64,000 nucleotides of DNA from Polyangia bacterium. GTDB taxonomy: Bacteria > Myxococcota_A > Polyangia > Nannocystales > Nannocystaceae. The notes under the pieces were generated by a model. It did no database searches, was not told where the DNA came from, and worked only from the letters and a program-made list of their open reading frames with translations. Every line of letters begins with the position of its first letter. The stretch's first letter is position 1. The stretch lies in assembly GCA_030430565.1 (NCBI GenBank), contig JAUIKS010000003.1, positions 372,001-436,000 of the forward strand. The letters run 5' to 3'. Positions 47,737 through 56,119 of the stretch are shown here, in pieces. A program made the position numbers and the translations under genes.

Positions 47737-49143
47737 CTACGGAGCCGTCGGCATCGGCATCGCGCCGGTCCCGGGCTTGATCTGCAGCTTCAGCAGGTTC
47801 TCGTTGAGGTACTGGTTGGCCACGCGCTTGATGTCCTTGGGCGTGACCGTTCGGTAGCGCTCGATCTCGGTGAGCACGTGCTTGGGATCGTTGTTGAACA
47901 GCACGCCCGAGGCGATCGCGGAGGCCCGCCCCTGGTTGGTGGCGAGGGTCGACACCGTGCTCATGAGCTGGCGGTTGATCGCCTTCTCCAGCTCCTTCTT
48001 GTTGATGCCCTTCTTCTGGACCTTGACCACCTCGTCGCGGATGACCTTCTCGATGTCCTCGCTCTTGGTCTTGGGCAGCGGGACGGCCTGCACAAACACG
48101 AGGCCGGCGTCCTGCAGGGCGAAGTGCGTGCCGCCCGAGAACGCGACCAGCTTCAGCTCGTCATTGAGGATCTTGGGGATGCGCGCCGAGTCGCCGACGA
48201 GCAGGATGCTGCCGAGGAGATCGAGCGCGGGGCGGTCGGGGTGCTTCTGGCCGACCGTGTGCCAGCCGTAGAGCAGCAGCTCCTGCTGGGCGAGCGGATC
48301 GTTGACCGTGGTCTGAAGCGGCTTGTTGACGTCGATGTTGGGCTGCCGCGCCGGGGGACGCGGCTTACCCTTCGGGATGTCGCCGAAGTACTGCTCGACC
48401 TTGCCCTTCAGCTCGTCGAACTTGACGTCGCCGACGAACACCAAGACGGCGTTGTCGGGGGCGTAGTACATGTCGAAGAACTCCTGCACGTACTCGACGC
48501 CGACCGAGTTGAGGTCCTCGAGGCTGCCGATCGGCGCGTGGTCGTAGCCGGACCCCGCCCACGCGGTCGAGAGCCAATTTTGGATCGCGGCGGCGTAGGG
48601 CACGTTGTCCGTGCGCATCGCCTTCTCCTCCTTGACCGCGTTGCGCTGGTTCTCGAAGTTGTCGGCGGTGATCTCGAGGGAGCGCAGGCGGTCCGACTCG
48701 AGCCACAGGCCCAGGTCGAGGTACTGGCTCGGGAGGTTGTTGTAGTAGAGGGTCGTGTCGAAGCTCGTGCCGGCGTTGTTGTTCCCGCCGACTCGCTGCA
48801 CGTAGGTCAGGTGCCCCATCGGCGGCACATTTTGTGACCCCTCAAACATCATGTGCTCGAAGAGGTGCGCGAAGCCGGTCTTGCCGGGGACCTCGCTGCG
48901 CGAGCCCACGTCGTAAATCAGCGTCATGTTGAACGAGGGCGTGGAGTGGTCCTCGACCACATAGACGCGCAGCCCGTTGGCCAACGTGAACTCCTGGATC
49001 GGCAGTTCAAACGTGATGGCGTTCTTTGCGGCGGGCGCCGCCTCTGCGACCGGGTGGACGCTCGGGCTGACAAACAGTCCCGCGGCCACGAGGCCAACCA
49101 ACATGGTTCGATTCAGCGTACGGCGGAATTTTCGAAGCGACAT
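47737..49143 (-). CDS. M16 zinc peptidase, active subunit
   Basis: The protein has 468 residues. The signal peptide ends near AEAAPAAK. The inverted zinc motif is in GFAHLFEHMMFEG (His93, catalytic Glu96, His97), and the distal Glu is in NAVKEEKAMR (Glu172/173), about 75 residues on, as in pitrilysin/MPP enzymes. AAIQNWLSTAWAGSGYDHAP and VLVFVGDVKFDELKGKVEQY are family-typical. I infer a periplasmic heterodimer with the inactive lipoprotein subunit that clears peptides or processes exported proteins. It is the first gene of a two-gene leftward operon. Confidence 0.93.
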   Translation of the reverse strand: MSLRKFRRTLNRTMLVGLVAAGLFVSPSVHPVAEAAPAAKNAITFELPIQEFTLANGLRVYVVEDHSTPSFNMTLIYDVGSRSEVPGKTGFAHLFEHMMFEGSQNVPPMGHLTYVQRVGGNNNAGTSFDTTLYYNNLPSQYLDLGLWLESDRLRSLEITADNFENQRNAVKEEKAMRTDNVPYAAAIQNWLSTAWAGSGYDHAPIGSLEDLNSVGVEYVQEFFDMYYAPDNAVLVFVGDVKFDELKGKVEQYFGDIPKGKPRPPARQPNIDVNKPLQTTVNDPLAQQELLLYGWHTVGQKHPDRPALDLLGSILLVGDSARIPKILNDELKLVAFSGGTHFALQDAGLVFVQAVPLPKTKSEDIEKVIRDEVVKVQKKGINKKELEKAINRQLMSTVSTLATNQGRASAIASGVLFNNDPKHVLTEIERYRTVTPKDIKRVANQYLNENLLKLQIKPGTGAMPMPTAP

Positions 49144-49604
49144 CGCGTTGCTCTTCTCCTCCCGGTGGCCGCGATTGTTGGGGGCAAAACGGCTTTCGCC
49201 GGGATCGCGGCGCGGGCACCAGGGCGCGAGCGGACCCTATCACATAGACCCAAATCAGCCCCTGGCTCCACCGTGTATGGGGATCTCACGTCGGGCGGTG
49301 AAACCTCACGCGTAGTTCGCGCGCGGCGTCGTGGGGCGGCCACCGACGACTCGTCGCAGCCCCTCCTCGCCGGCGACTGGGAATCCCGCGCGGGTCGTAC
49401 GCCGAGCGGGCCGCGGGTGTTCGGCGGATCCCCCGGCGGCTCCGGCGGCCCCGCCGGTGGATCGTCGCCGGGCCGCAGACGGGCGCTCAGGCGTGCAAAA
49501 CGCGGGGTATCGGCTGTTGACAGGCCTCGGCGCCAACTCCTATAAAGCCGCGCGGTTGGCGAGTGTTTTCAGGGGCTTGGCCCCCGTCACCCACCAACCC
49601 ATCC
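49144..49604. other. 461-bp gene-free region with promoter
   Basis: No convincing CDS is seen; the short ORFs are Arg/Pro/Gly-rich in all frames. It must hold the leftward promoter of the M16 pair and holds a good rightward promoter for tRNA-Gln (49517-49546). The middle (49420-49480) is a GC-rich, GGCGGC-type low-complexity stretch. Confidence 0.6.
49517..49546 (+). promoter_or_regulatory. Sigma-70-type promoter of tRNA-Gln (and possibly prs)
   Basis: TTGACA (49517-49522), an 18-bp spacer and TATAAA (49541-49546) give an almost consensus housekeeping promoter, unusual in this GC-rich DNA. GCCGCGCGG after the -10 looks like a GC-rich discriminator, as in stringently controlled stable-RNA promoters. 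The tRNA begins 59 bp later. Confidence 0.85.
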
Positions 49605-49676
49605 TGGGGCGTCGGCAAGTGGTAAGCCATCGGTTTTTGGTACCGACATTCGTAGGTTCGATCCCTACCGCCCCAG
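49605..49676 (+). tRNA. tRNA-Gln (UUG anticodon)
   Basis: The acceptor stem TGGGGCG (49605-49611) pairs with CGCCCCA (49669-49675). The D arm is TCGGCAAGTGGTAAGCCA. The anticodon stem TCGGT/ACCGA has loop TTTTGGT, anticodon TTG. The T arm is GTAGG-TTCGATC-CCTAC. The discriminator is G49676, and the following CT shows that CCA is not encoded. prs starts 44 bp downstream. Confidence 0.95.
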
Positions 49677-49719
49677 CTCTCTCGCTCTCGAAGCGGCTCC
49701 TCGCGCGTCTCTCGAGTTC

Positions 49720-50688
49720 ATGTCTGGCCTGAGGAACATCCCTGTGCACAAGACCATCTCCATCTTCAGCGGAAACGCCAACGTGCCTCTGGCCAAGGAG
49801 ATCTGCGGCTACGTCGGGATCTCTCACGGCGCGGCCAAGGTCGAGCGGTTCTCCGATGGAGAGATCTTCGTGGAGATTGGCGAGAACGTCCGCGGGGTCA
49901 ATTGCTTCGTCATTCAGCCGACGTGCACCCCGCCGAACCGCAACCTGATGGAGCTGTTGATCACGATCGACGCGCTGAAACGCGCGAGCGCGGGCTCGAT
50001 CGTCGCCGTCATGCCGTACTTCGGCTACGCGCGGCAGGATCGCAAGGTCAAGCCGCGAACGCCGATCTCGTCGAAGCTGGTCGCCGACCTGCTGACGGCG
50101 GCGGGCGCGACCCGGGTCGTCTCGGTCGACCTGCACGCCGGGCAGATCCAGGGCTTCTTCAATATCCCCTTTGACCACCTGTACGCGACGCCGGTCTTCC
50201 AGGACATCCTGGTTCATCAATTCAGCGCCGCCGACACCGTGGTCGTCTCGCCCGACGCGGGCGGAGTCGAGCGCGCGCGCCAGTACTCCAAGATCATCGG
50301 CGCCGGCCTGGCGATCATCGACAAGCGCCGCAGCGCCCCCAACGTCAGCCAGGTTCACCACCTGATCGGTGACGTCGACGGCAAGCGCGCGATCCTGGTC
50401 GACGACATCATCGACACCGCCGGCACCCTGTGCAACGCCGCCAAGGTCGTGAAGGAGCACGGCGCCAAAGAGGTCTTCGCCATGGCGACCCACGGCGTGC
50501 TCTCGGGGCCGGCGATCGAGCGGATCAACAGCTCTGTGCTTTCGAAGGTCTGGGTCACCAACAGCATCCCGCAGGAGGCCAAGGCCGATCGCTGTGACCG
50601 TCTCGTGGTCGTGAGCCTGGGGCGCCTGCTCGGCGAGGCCGTCAAGCGCATCCATCACGGCGACTCGATCTCGAGCCTGTTCATCTAA
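49720..50688 (+). CDS. prs: Ribose-phosphate pyrophosphokinase
   Basis: The protein has 322 residues from ATG 49720. It makes PRPP from ribose-5-P and ATP. Motifs are ISIFSGNANVPLAKEICGYV, RFSDGEIFVEIGENVRG, PYFGYARQDRKVKPRTPIS, the HAGQIQGFFNIPFDHLYATP loop and the PRPP site ILVDDIIDTAGTLCNAAKVV. The length matches class I Prs (about 315). It follows tRNA-Gln and may be cotranscribed from the same promoter. The order prs-rplY-pth downstream is a common bacterial arrangement. Confidence 0.97.
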   Translation: MSGLRNIPVHKTISIFSGNANVPLAKEICGYVGISHGAAKVERFSDGEIFVEIGENVRGVNCFVIQPTCTPPNRNLMELLITIDALKRASAGSIVAVMPYFGYARQDRKVKPRTPISSKLVADLLTAAGATRVVSVDLHAGQIQGFFNIPFDHLYATPVFQDILVHQFSAADTVVVSPDAGGVERARQYSKIIGAGLAIIDKRRSAPNVSQVHHLIGDVDGKRAILVDDIIDTAGTLCNAAKVVKEHGAKEVFAMATHGVLSGPAIERINSSVLSKVWVTNSIPQEAKADRCDRLVVVSLGRLLGEAVKRIHHGDSISSLFI

Positions 50689-50703
50689 ATCCCCTCCACG
50701 CTA

Positions 50704-50760
50704 CTTCGACTTTCTTCGACTTTCTTCGACGTTCTTCACGTTCTTCGATTTCTCTTCGAC
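50704..50760 (+). repeat. Degenerate tandem repeat, about 10-bp CTTCGACTTT units
   Basis: Five or six units (CTTCGACTTT twice, CTTCGACGTT, CTTCACGTT, CTTCGATTTCT, CTTCGAC) lie between the prs stop and the rplY leader. The strand is pyrimidine-rich, unlike its surroundings. Confidence 0.8.
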
Positions 50761-50776
50761 AACAAGCTCCTCGAGT

Positions 50777-50803
50777 CAGGTCGTGACAGAACGTCACGAC
50801 CTG
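50777..50803 (+). terminator. Perfect 11-bp hairpin in prs-rplY gap
   Basis: CAGGTCGTGAC (50777-50787) and GTCACGACCTG (50793-50803) flank loop AGAAC; TTCCC follows. It could terminate prs transcription or be a leader element of rplY, 122 bp before its start. Confidence 0.6.
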
Positions 50804-50925
50804 TTCCCATGAGGTCAGCCGAGCCGACGATGATCGGTCACGCTGACACCCACGACTCGCGGTCGGCGGCGAGCCCTAGGCGGCACCCACCCGGCGGCGA
50901 GTCACAGCAGAAGGCAAGCAAGACA

Positions 50926-51540
50926 ATGAGCAACACACAACGAGAGCTGACCGTCACGGTCCGCGATTCACACGGGAAGGGGCCAGCGCGTCGACTGCGC
51001 CAGAGCGGCCTGATCCCCGGCGTCCTCTACGGAGGCGGCAAAGACCACCTGAAGATCTCCCTCGACCCCCGGGTGTTCCGGAAGGCGATGGATCCCGACC
51101 GCAAGCTCAACACCTACTTCAAGCTCTCGGTCGAGAGCGACGCCGGCAAGGCGGTCGAGGATGTCATCATCGCCGACCACCAGATCGACGCCGTGCGGAT
51201 GGAGCTGATCCACATCGACTTCCTGCGCGTCGATCCGAAGACCGAGATCGTCACCAAGATCCCGGTCAACTACGTCGGTCGCTCGGTCGGCGTGCTCGCC
51301 GGCGGCAAGCTGCAGACCTACCGTCGGTTCGTGAAGATCGCGGCCCGCCCGGGTGACATCCCCGTCGCCCTCGAGGCCGATGTCTCCCCGCTCGCCGCGG
51401 ACCAGACGCTGCGCCTCGAGGACTGCAGCGCGCCGAACGTGCGCTTCCTCGAGGACACGCGATTGGCGCTGGCGTACGTCTCGCCGCCCAAGGTCAAGAA
51501 GGTCGAAGAGGACGACAAGAAGAAGAAGAAGAAGAAGTAA
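50926..51540 (+). CDS. rplY: Ribosomal protein bL25 (general stress protein Ctc type)
   Basis: The protein has 204 residues from ATG 50926; the ORF start at 50809 is rejected because that stretch is leader. The N-terminal L25 domain (ELTVTVRDSHGKGPARRLRQ, then GLIPGVLYGGG) binds 5S rRNA. The longer C-terminal TL5/CTC beta domain (IPVNYVGRSVGVLAGGKLQT) follows. It ends in a Lys-rich tail after VEEDD, seven Lys in a row. The size matches the two-domain Ctc form rather than the 94-residue E. coli L25. Confidence 0.94.
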   Translation: MSNTQRELTVTVRDSHGKGPARRLRQSGLIPGVLYGGGKDHLKISLDPRVFRKAMDPDRKLNTYFKLSVESDAGKAVEDVIIADHQIDAVRMELIHIDFLRVDPKTEIVTKIPVNYVGRSVGVLAGGKLQTYRRFVKIAARPGDIPVALEADVSPLAADQTLRLEDCSAPNVRFLEDTRLALAYVSPPKVKKVEEDDKKKKKKK

Positions 51541-51615
51541 GAGTAGAAGTAGCCCAGCGCTCGTCGCTCACGGCTATTGGCCAGAATCCTGTGATGCACC
51601 CCCCCGGAACACGCG

Positions 51616-52311
51616 ATGGCAGACGACGCGCCATGGCTGCTCGTGGGGCTCGGCAACCCCGGGCCGCGATACGCGCTGAACCGACACAACGTCGGCTTCA
51701 TGGCGGTCGAGGCGTGGTGCGAGCAGTTCGTCCCGCCACCGGTGTGGACGGACAAGTGGAAGGGCCGCACAACGACCGTTCGCCTGCTGGGCGGCGTGCG
51801 CTGCGTGGTCCTCGAGCCGCAGACGTTCATGAATCGCAGCGGCTCGAGCGCGGTCCTGGCCGCGCGCTACTTCAGGATCCCGGCGCAGCAGATCCTCGTC
51901 GTCCACGACGAGATCGACTTTCCGCCCGGCCGGCTCGCGGTCAAAAAGGGCGGCGGCCACGGCGGGCACAACGGCTTGCGCGACCTCGTTCAGCAGCTCG
52001 GGACGCGGGATTTCCTGCGGATCCGGCTGGGCGTCGGGCGACCGGCGGACAAGAGCGAGGTCAGCCGGTACGTGCTCGCCGACTTCTCAACGCAGGATCA
52101 GCTCGTGCTGCCCGAGCTGCTCGCAACGGCAGCGCGCGCGATCTCCTGTGTACTCAAGGACGGCGTCGCCACGGCGATGAACCGGTTCAACAAGGGGCCT
52201 AACAAGGGCGCGAAGAAGCAGCCCAAGCAGCCCAAGCCAGACACCTCAACAGACATCCCCACTCCCCAGCGCTTCTTAAAGAGTTCGACGGAAGGGTCGA
52301 ACAAGGACTGA
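51616..52311 (+). CDS. pth: Peptidyl-tRNA hydrolase
   Basis: The protein has 231 residues. It releases tRNA from peptidyl-tRNA dropped by ribosomes. Motifs are [20 protein letters not shown] (conserved Asn and catalytic His), [18 protein letters not shown], the catalytic Asp in [19 protein letters not shown], and [20 protein letters not shown]. The core ends near residue 190, followed by a Lys/Gln/Pro-rich extension of about 40 residues ([19 protein letters not shown]) not found in E. coli Pth. It follows rplY by 75 bp. Confidence 0.96.
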   Translation: MADDAPWLLVGLGNPGPRYALNRHNVGFMAVEAWCEQFVPPPVWTDKWKGRTTTVRLLGGVRCVVLEPQTFMNRSGSSAVLAARYFRIPAQQILVVHDEIDFPPGRLAVKKGGGHGGHNGLRDLVQQLGTRDFLRIRLGVGRPADKSEVSRYVLADFSTQDQLVLPELLATAARAISCVLKDGVATAMNRFNKGPNKGAKKQPKQPKPDTSTDIPTPQRFLKSSTEGSNKD

Positions 52312-52357
52312 CAAGCCGGGGGACTCGCTCGCAACGAGTGAATCGAAAGGAACTTCC

Positions 52358-54541
52358 GTGCAGATCGAAAACTTCATCTACGCCGCGCCAGCCGCGGGGG
52401 TAGTCGCGCTCCTGTACGCGCTGCTCACCTCGGGCTGGGTCGGCCGGCAGGACGCCGGCACCGAACGAATGAAAAACATCGGCGACCAGATCGCCCGTGG
52501 CGCCATGGCCTTCCTGGCCGCCGAGTACAAGGTCTTGGCGATCTTCGTGGTCATCGTCGCCGGAGGTCTCTCCGGCCTCTACGCCGCGACCGAGAGCGGC
52601 TCGCCGCTGGTCGGCGTGTCCTTCGTGGTCGGGGCGCTCTGCTCCGCCCTGGCGGGCTTCTTCGGCATGCGCGTGGCCACCCAGGCCAACGTGCGCACCG
52701 CCGCTGCTGCGCGCACCGGTCTCGCGCCGGCGCTTCAGATCGCCTTCCGCGGCGGCGCCGTCATGGGCATGGCGGTCGTCGGCCTCGCGCTGGTCGGCTT
52801 CGGCGCGCTGTTCTTCGTCATGATGAACTCGTTCGGCATCACCAATGTCGACGCCGCGCAGGTCGACTTCAACAAGGTCATCTCGATCCTCGCGGGCTTC
52901 TCGATGGGCGCCTCCTCGATCGCCCTGTTCGCGCGCGTGGGCGGCGGCATCTACACGAAGGCCGCCGATGTCGGCGCGGACCTCGTGGGCAAGGTCGAGG
53001 CCGGGATCCCCGAGGATCACTACCTCAACCCGGCGACCATCGCGGACAACGTCGGCGACAACGTCGGTGACGTGGCCGGCATGGGCGCCGACCTGTTCGA
53101 GTCGTACATCGGCTCGATCCTCGGCGCGATGATCCTCGGCGCGGTCGCGCTCAACGGCTGGTTCGAGGCCGCCTTGATTCCGCTGGGCATCGCCGCCGCG
53201 GGCGTCGTGGTCTCGGTCATCATGACCTACACGGTCCGCACCAAGGAGGGCGGCAACCCGCAGGTCGCCCTCGACATCGGCGCGTTCGGTGCCGCGGCGA
53301 TCATGCTGCCGATCTCCTACGTGATCATCAATTTCGCGCTGTCCTCCTCCGGCGGCAGCATCACGCTCCAGGGCGGCAAGCAGGTCGGCACCGTCGACCT
53401 GATGGCCGCGATCGTCGCCGGCCTCGTCGCGGGCGTCGCCATCGGCCTGATCACCGGCTTTTACTGCTCGAAGAACAAGCGCCCGGTGAACAGCATCGTC
53501 GAGCAGTCGCGCACCGGCCCGGCGACCAACATCATCGCGGGCATCGGCGTCGGCTTCGAGTCGACCGCGCTGCCGATCATCGGCATCGCCCTGGCGATCT
53601 TCGTCGCTGACCACTACGCCGGTCTCTACGGCGTCGCTCTCGCGGCCCTCGGCATGCTCTCGACCACGGGCATTCAGCTCGCCGTCGACGCCTACGGCCC
53701 GATCTCGGACAACGCCGGCGGCATCGCCGAGATGAGCAGCCTGCCCCCGCAGGTCCGCGAGCGCACCGACAACCTCGACGCCGTGGGCAACACCACCGCG
53801 GCCATCGGGAAGGGCTTCGCGATCGCCTCGGCGGCGCTCGCGGCGCTCTCCCTGTTCGCCGCCTACCGCGGGCTCGCGCTCGGCGGCAAGCAGCTGATCC
53901 TGACGGATCCCAAGGTCCTCATCGGCCTGCTGCTCGGCGGCATGCTCCCGTTCCTGTTCTCATCGATGGCCATGAAGGCGGTCGGTGACGCGGCCATGGA
54001 CATGATCACCGAGGTCCGTCGTCAGTTCCGGGAGATCCCGGTGCTGCGCGAGGCCCTGACCATCGTCGCCAAGGCGGAGGAAGAGGATCGCGCGCTCACG
54101 CCCGAGGAGGACGCCCAGGTCCAAGCCGCGGGCAAGAAGACCGAGGTCGAGCGCTGCGTGGCGATCTCCACCCAGGCCTCGATCCGTCGCATGATGATGC
54201 CGGGTCTGCTGGCCCTGGCCTCGCCGGTCGCCATCGGCTTCTGGTCGGCCGAGGCCCTCGGTGGCCTGCTCGCCGGCACGCTGGTCTCCGGCGTCATGCT
54301 GGCGATCTTCATGTCCAACACCGGCGGCGCGTGGGACAACGCCAAGAAGCAGGTCGAGGATCAGAAGAAGGACTTCAACCCCGAGGTCAACACCGGCAAG
54401 GGCTCGGATCGCCACAAGGCGGCGGTCATCGGCGATACCGTCGGCGACCCCTTCAAGGACACCGCGGGCCCGAGCCTCAACATCCTCATCAAGCTGATGA
54501 CGATCGTCGCGGTCGTCATCGCGCCCCTGATCGCCGGCTGA
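52358..54541 (+). CDS. hppA: Membrane-bound proton/sodium pyrophosphatase, K+-dependent type
   Basis: The protein has 727 residues from GTG 52358 with AAAGGAA upstream. It has about 16 membrane helices. PPi-site motifs are [20 protein letters not shown], then [20 protein letters not shown] (the usual EDDPRNPA is EDHYLNPA), and [20 protein letters not shown]. The K+-dependence position reads [10 protein letters not shown]: Ala marks the K+-dependent subfamily, Lys the independent one. K+-dependent members include H+ and Na+ pumps; which ion is moved here is not settled. It recovers energy from PPi at the inner membrane. A strong terminator follows. Confidence 0.95.
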   Translation: MQIENFIYAAPAAGVVALLYALLTSGWVGRQDAGTERMKNIGDQIARGAMAFLAAEYKVLAIFVVIVAGGLSGLYAATESGSPLVGVSFVVGALCSALAGFFGMRVATQANVRTAAAARTGLAPALQIAFRGGAVMGMAVVGLALVGFGALFFVMMNSFGITNVDAAQVDFNKVISILAGFSMGASSIALFARVGGGIYTKAADVGADLVGKVEAGIPEDHYLNPATIADNVGDNVGDVAGMGADLFESYIGSILGAMILGAVALNGWFEAALIPLGIAAAGVVVSVIMTYTVRTKEGGNPQVALDIGAFGAAAIMLPISYVIINFALSSSGGSITLQGGKQVGTVDLMAAIVAGLVAGVAIGLITGFYCSKNKRPVNSIVEQSRTGPATNIIAGIGVGFESTALPIIGIALAIFVADHYAGLYGVALAALGMLSTTGIQLAVDAYGPISDNAGGIAEMSSLPPQVRERTDNLDAVGNTTAAIGKGFAIASAALAALSLFAAYRGLALGGKQLILTDPKVLIGLLLGGMLPFLFSSMAMKAVGDAAMDMITEVRRQFREIPVLREALTIVAKAEEEDRALTPEEDAQVQAAGKKTEVERCVAISTQASIRRMMMPGLLALASPVAIGFWSAEALGGLLAGTLVSGVMLAIFMSNTGGAWDNAKKQVEDQKKDFNPEVNTGKGSDRHKAAVIGDTVGDPFKDTAGPSLNILIKLMTIVAVVIAPLIAG

Positions 54542-54563
54542 GCCGCGCGTCATGGATTGGTCG

Positions 54564-54607
54564 AAGGCCGACCTCCCGCCAGGGGAGGTCGGCCTTCGTG
54601 TTTTTAT
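54564..54607 (+). terminator. Intrinsic terminator after hppA
   Basis: AAGGCCGACCTCC (54564-54576) pairs with GGAGGTCGGCCTT (54584-54596), loop of about 7 (closing C-G possible), followed by CGTGTTTTTAT. It is the clearest rho-independent terminator in the window. Confidence 0.92.
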
Positions 54608-54732
54608 AAGGACCCGAAAAACCGTGCGAAAGCTCATGGGTTGGGACCGCAGGACCTTGCGAGCGAGTGCTGGATCGACTAGAAGCAGCGGTCCCGAGCT
54701 CCTTGCTCCCCGCGTGTTGGGGGGCCGCTCAG

Positions 54733-54753
54733 GTGACCCGATAGGCGGGTCAC
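54733..54753 (+). promoter_or_regulatory. Leader hairpin of rpsF operon
   Basis: GTGACCC and GGGTCAC form a 7-bp stem around GATAGGC, 25 bp before rpsF and just upstream of its GAGGAG ribosome-binding site. rpsF leaders in many bacteria carry an S6:S18-binding hairpin for autoregulation. This stem has CCCGA at the loop junction, but the match to that motif is not certain. Confidence 0.45.
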
Positions 54754-54778
54754 AGTCCACGAGGAGAAGATCAACAAG

Positions 54779-55306
54779 ATGGCAGCAACATCTGGAGTTG
54801 TGCGCTCCGTGTCCTCCAAGCAGGGCACCCAGCGCGAGTACGAGACCGTGATGATCCTGCGGTCGAACACCAACAAGGCCGGGATCCTCGAGCTCGTCTC
54901 GAAGATCCGCGGCGTGTTCGACAGCTACAACGCGCGGCTCCTGAAGATCGAGAACTGGGGCCTGCGGACGCTGGCCTACCCGATCAAGCGCAACAAGACC
55001 GGGCTGTACATGTACTGGCGCTTCATCGGCGGCTCAGACATCGTGCAGGAGTTCGAGCGCAACCTGAAGCTCACCGAGTCGGTGTTCCGCTACTACACGG
55101 TCCGCATCGAGGACGACGTCGATCCCGACGCGCGCCCCTCGGAGATCACCGAGGACCTGCTCGAGCAGGTCTCGGAGCCGCCGCCGGATCCGACCGTCAA
55201 GGAGGAGACGACCGAGGCGGCTACCCCCGAGGCCGAGCAGACCGAGAACACTGAGGCGGCGCCGGCCGAGGCCGCGCCCGCCCCTGAGGCGAAGGAGGCG
55301 AACTAG
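54779..55306 (+). CDS. rpsF: Ribosomal protein bS6 with acidic C-terminal extension
   Basis: The protein has 175 residues from ATG 54779, after GAGGAG. The S6 core is residues about 18-110 ([58 protein letters not shown]). A Glu/Ala/Pro/Thr-rich tail of about 60 residues follows, longer than the poly-Glu tail of E. coli S6. About 17 extra residues also precede the core. It binds S18 in the 30S platform. It is the first gene of rpsF-rpsR-rplI; the gap to rpsR is 2 nt. Confidence 0.96.
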   Translation: MAATSGVVRSVSSKQGTQREYETVMILRSNTNKAGILELVSKIRGVFDSYNARLLKIENWGLRTLAYPIKRNKTGLYMYWRFIGGSDIVQEFERNLKLTESVFRYYTVRIEDDVDPDARPSEITEDLLEQVSEPPPDPTVKEETTEAATPEAEQTENTEAAPAEAAPAPEAKEAN

Positions 55307-55308
55307 CC

Positions 55309-55527
55309 ATGTCCGCAGAAGATCGTAAGCGTCGCGCCTCTATCCTGGCCGACAAGACCCTGGTCATCGATTACAAGAACCCGCAGCTGCTCAAGGCGTT
55401 TTTGACCGATCGCGGCAAGATCGTGCCCTCGCGCATCTCCGGCGTGTCATCCCGCGTTCAGCGGCAGATCACGAAGTCGATCAAGCGCGCTCGAATGCTC
55501 GCGCTCCTGCCCTACACCGTGAAGTAG
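55309..55527 (+). CDS. rpsR: Ribosomal protein bS18
   Basis: The protein has 72 residues, normal length. It shows the S18 core ([20 protein letters not shown], then [20 protein letters not shown] and [12 protein letters not shown]). It starts 2 nt after the rpsF stop. Common zinc-type Cys residues are absent, so it is a C-minus form. It forms a heterodimer with S6 on 16S rRNA. Confidence 0.97.
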   Translation: MSAEDRKRRASILADKTLVIDYKNPQLLKAFLTDRGKIVPSRISGVSSRVQRQITKSIKRARMLALLPYTVK

Positions 55528-55576
55528 CGGCTGGATCGAAGGCACTCAGCTAGCACAGCAAGAGAGGAATAAGACG

Positions 55577-56029
55577 ATGGGCATGATGCAGATCATCCTC
55601 ACCCAGGACGTCGACAACCTCGGGCGCGCGGGCGAGCTCGTAGCGGTTCGCCCGGGGTACGGACGCAACTACCTGATCCCGCGCGGTCTCGCCCTGACGG
55701 CGACCCGCGGCAACATCTCCGAGCTCGAGCACCACAAGCGGATCATCGCCCGCGAGAAGGCCAAGCTCGAGGCCAAGCAGCGCGCGATGGTCGAGCAGCT
55801 CAAGGATGTCTCGGTCGCGATCGCGCGCAAGAAGGGCCATGACGGACGGCTGTTCGGCTCGGTCGGCCCCCGTGACATCTCGGAGGCGCTCAGCGCTCAG
55901 AACATCACGATCGACCGCAAGCTGATCAAGCTCGACGAGCCGCTGCGCGCCGAGGGCTCGTTCCAGGTGACGATCCGGTTCAGCGCGGATATCTCGACCG
56001 AGATCAAGGTCAACATCATCGGCATTTGA
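55577..56029 (+). CDS. rplI: Ribosomal protein bL9
   Basis: The protein has 150 residues, with GAGAGGA before ATG 55577. The N-terminal rRNA-binding domain is MQIILTQDVDNLGRAGELVA, then VRPGYGRNYLIPRGLALTAT. The long central helix (LEHHKRIIAREKAKLEAKQR) joins the C-terminal domain (GHDGRLFGSVGPRDISEAL; IKLDEPLRAEGSFQVTIRF). It is the last of the S6-S18-L9 operon, followed by dnaB as in many bacteria. Confidence 0.97.
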   Translation: MGMMQIILTQDVDNLGRAGELVAVRPGYGRNYLIPRGLALTATRGNISELEHHKRIIAREKAKLEAKQRAMVEQLKDVSVAIARKKGHDGRLFGSVGPRDISEALSAQNITIDRKLIKLDEPLRAEGSFQVTIRFSADISTEIKVNIIGI

Positions 56030-56062
56030 TCGTTTGTAGGCGGGTCGAACCTCTGACCGTTA

Positions 56063-56079
56063 GGCCAGCTCCGCTGGCC
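56063..56079 (+). promoter_or_regulatory. Hairpin between rplI and dnaB
   Basis: GGCCAGC-TCC-GCTGGCC forms a 7-bp stem with a 3-nt loop, 41 bp before dnaB. It has no U-tract, so it may be a processing or attenuation site rather than a terminator. Confidence 0.4.
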
Positions 56080-56119
56080 GCGCGGTGGAGGTCCGGCCCG
56101 TCGACGTATCGGCTCACGG

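Noticed and set aside
49420..49480. GGCGGC-rich stretch as an RNA gene
   Set aside because: It can fold, but so does any such GC run. There is no conserved element or promoter arrangement pointing to an ncRNA.
50809..50925. N-terminal extension of rplY
   Set aside because: It would put 39 unrelated residues before the conserved L25 start; the DNA is better read as leader.
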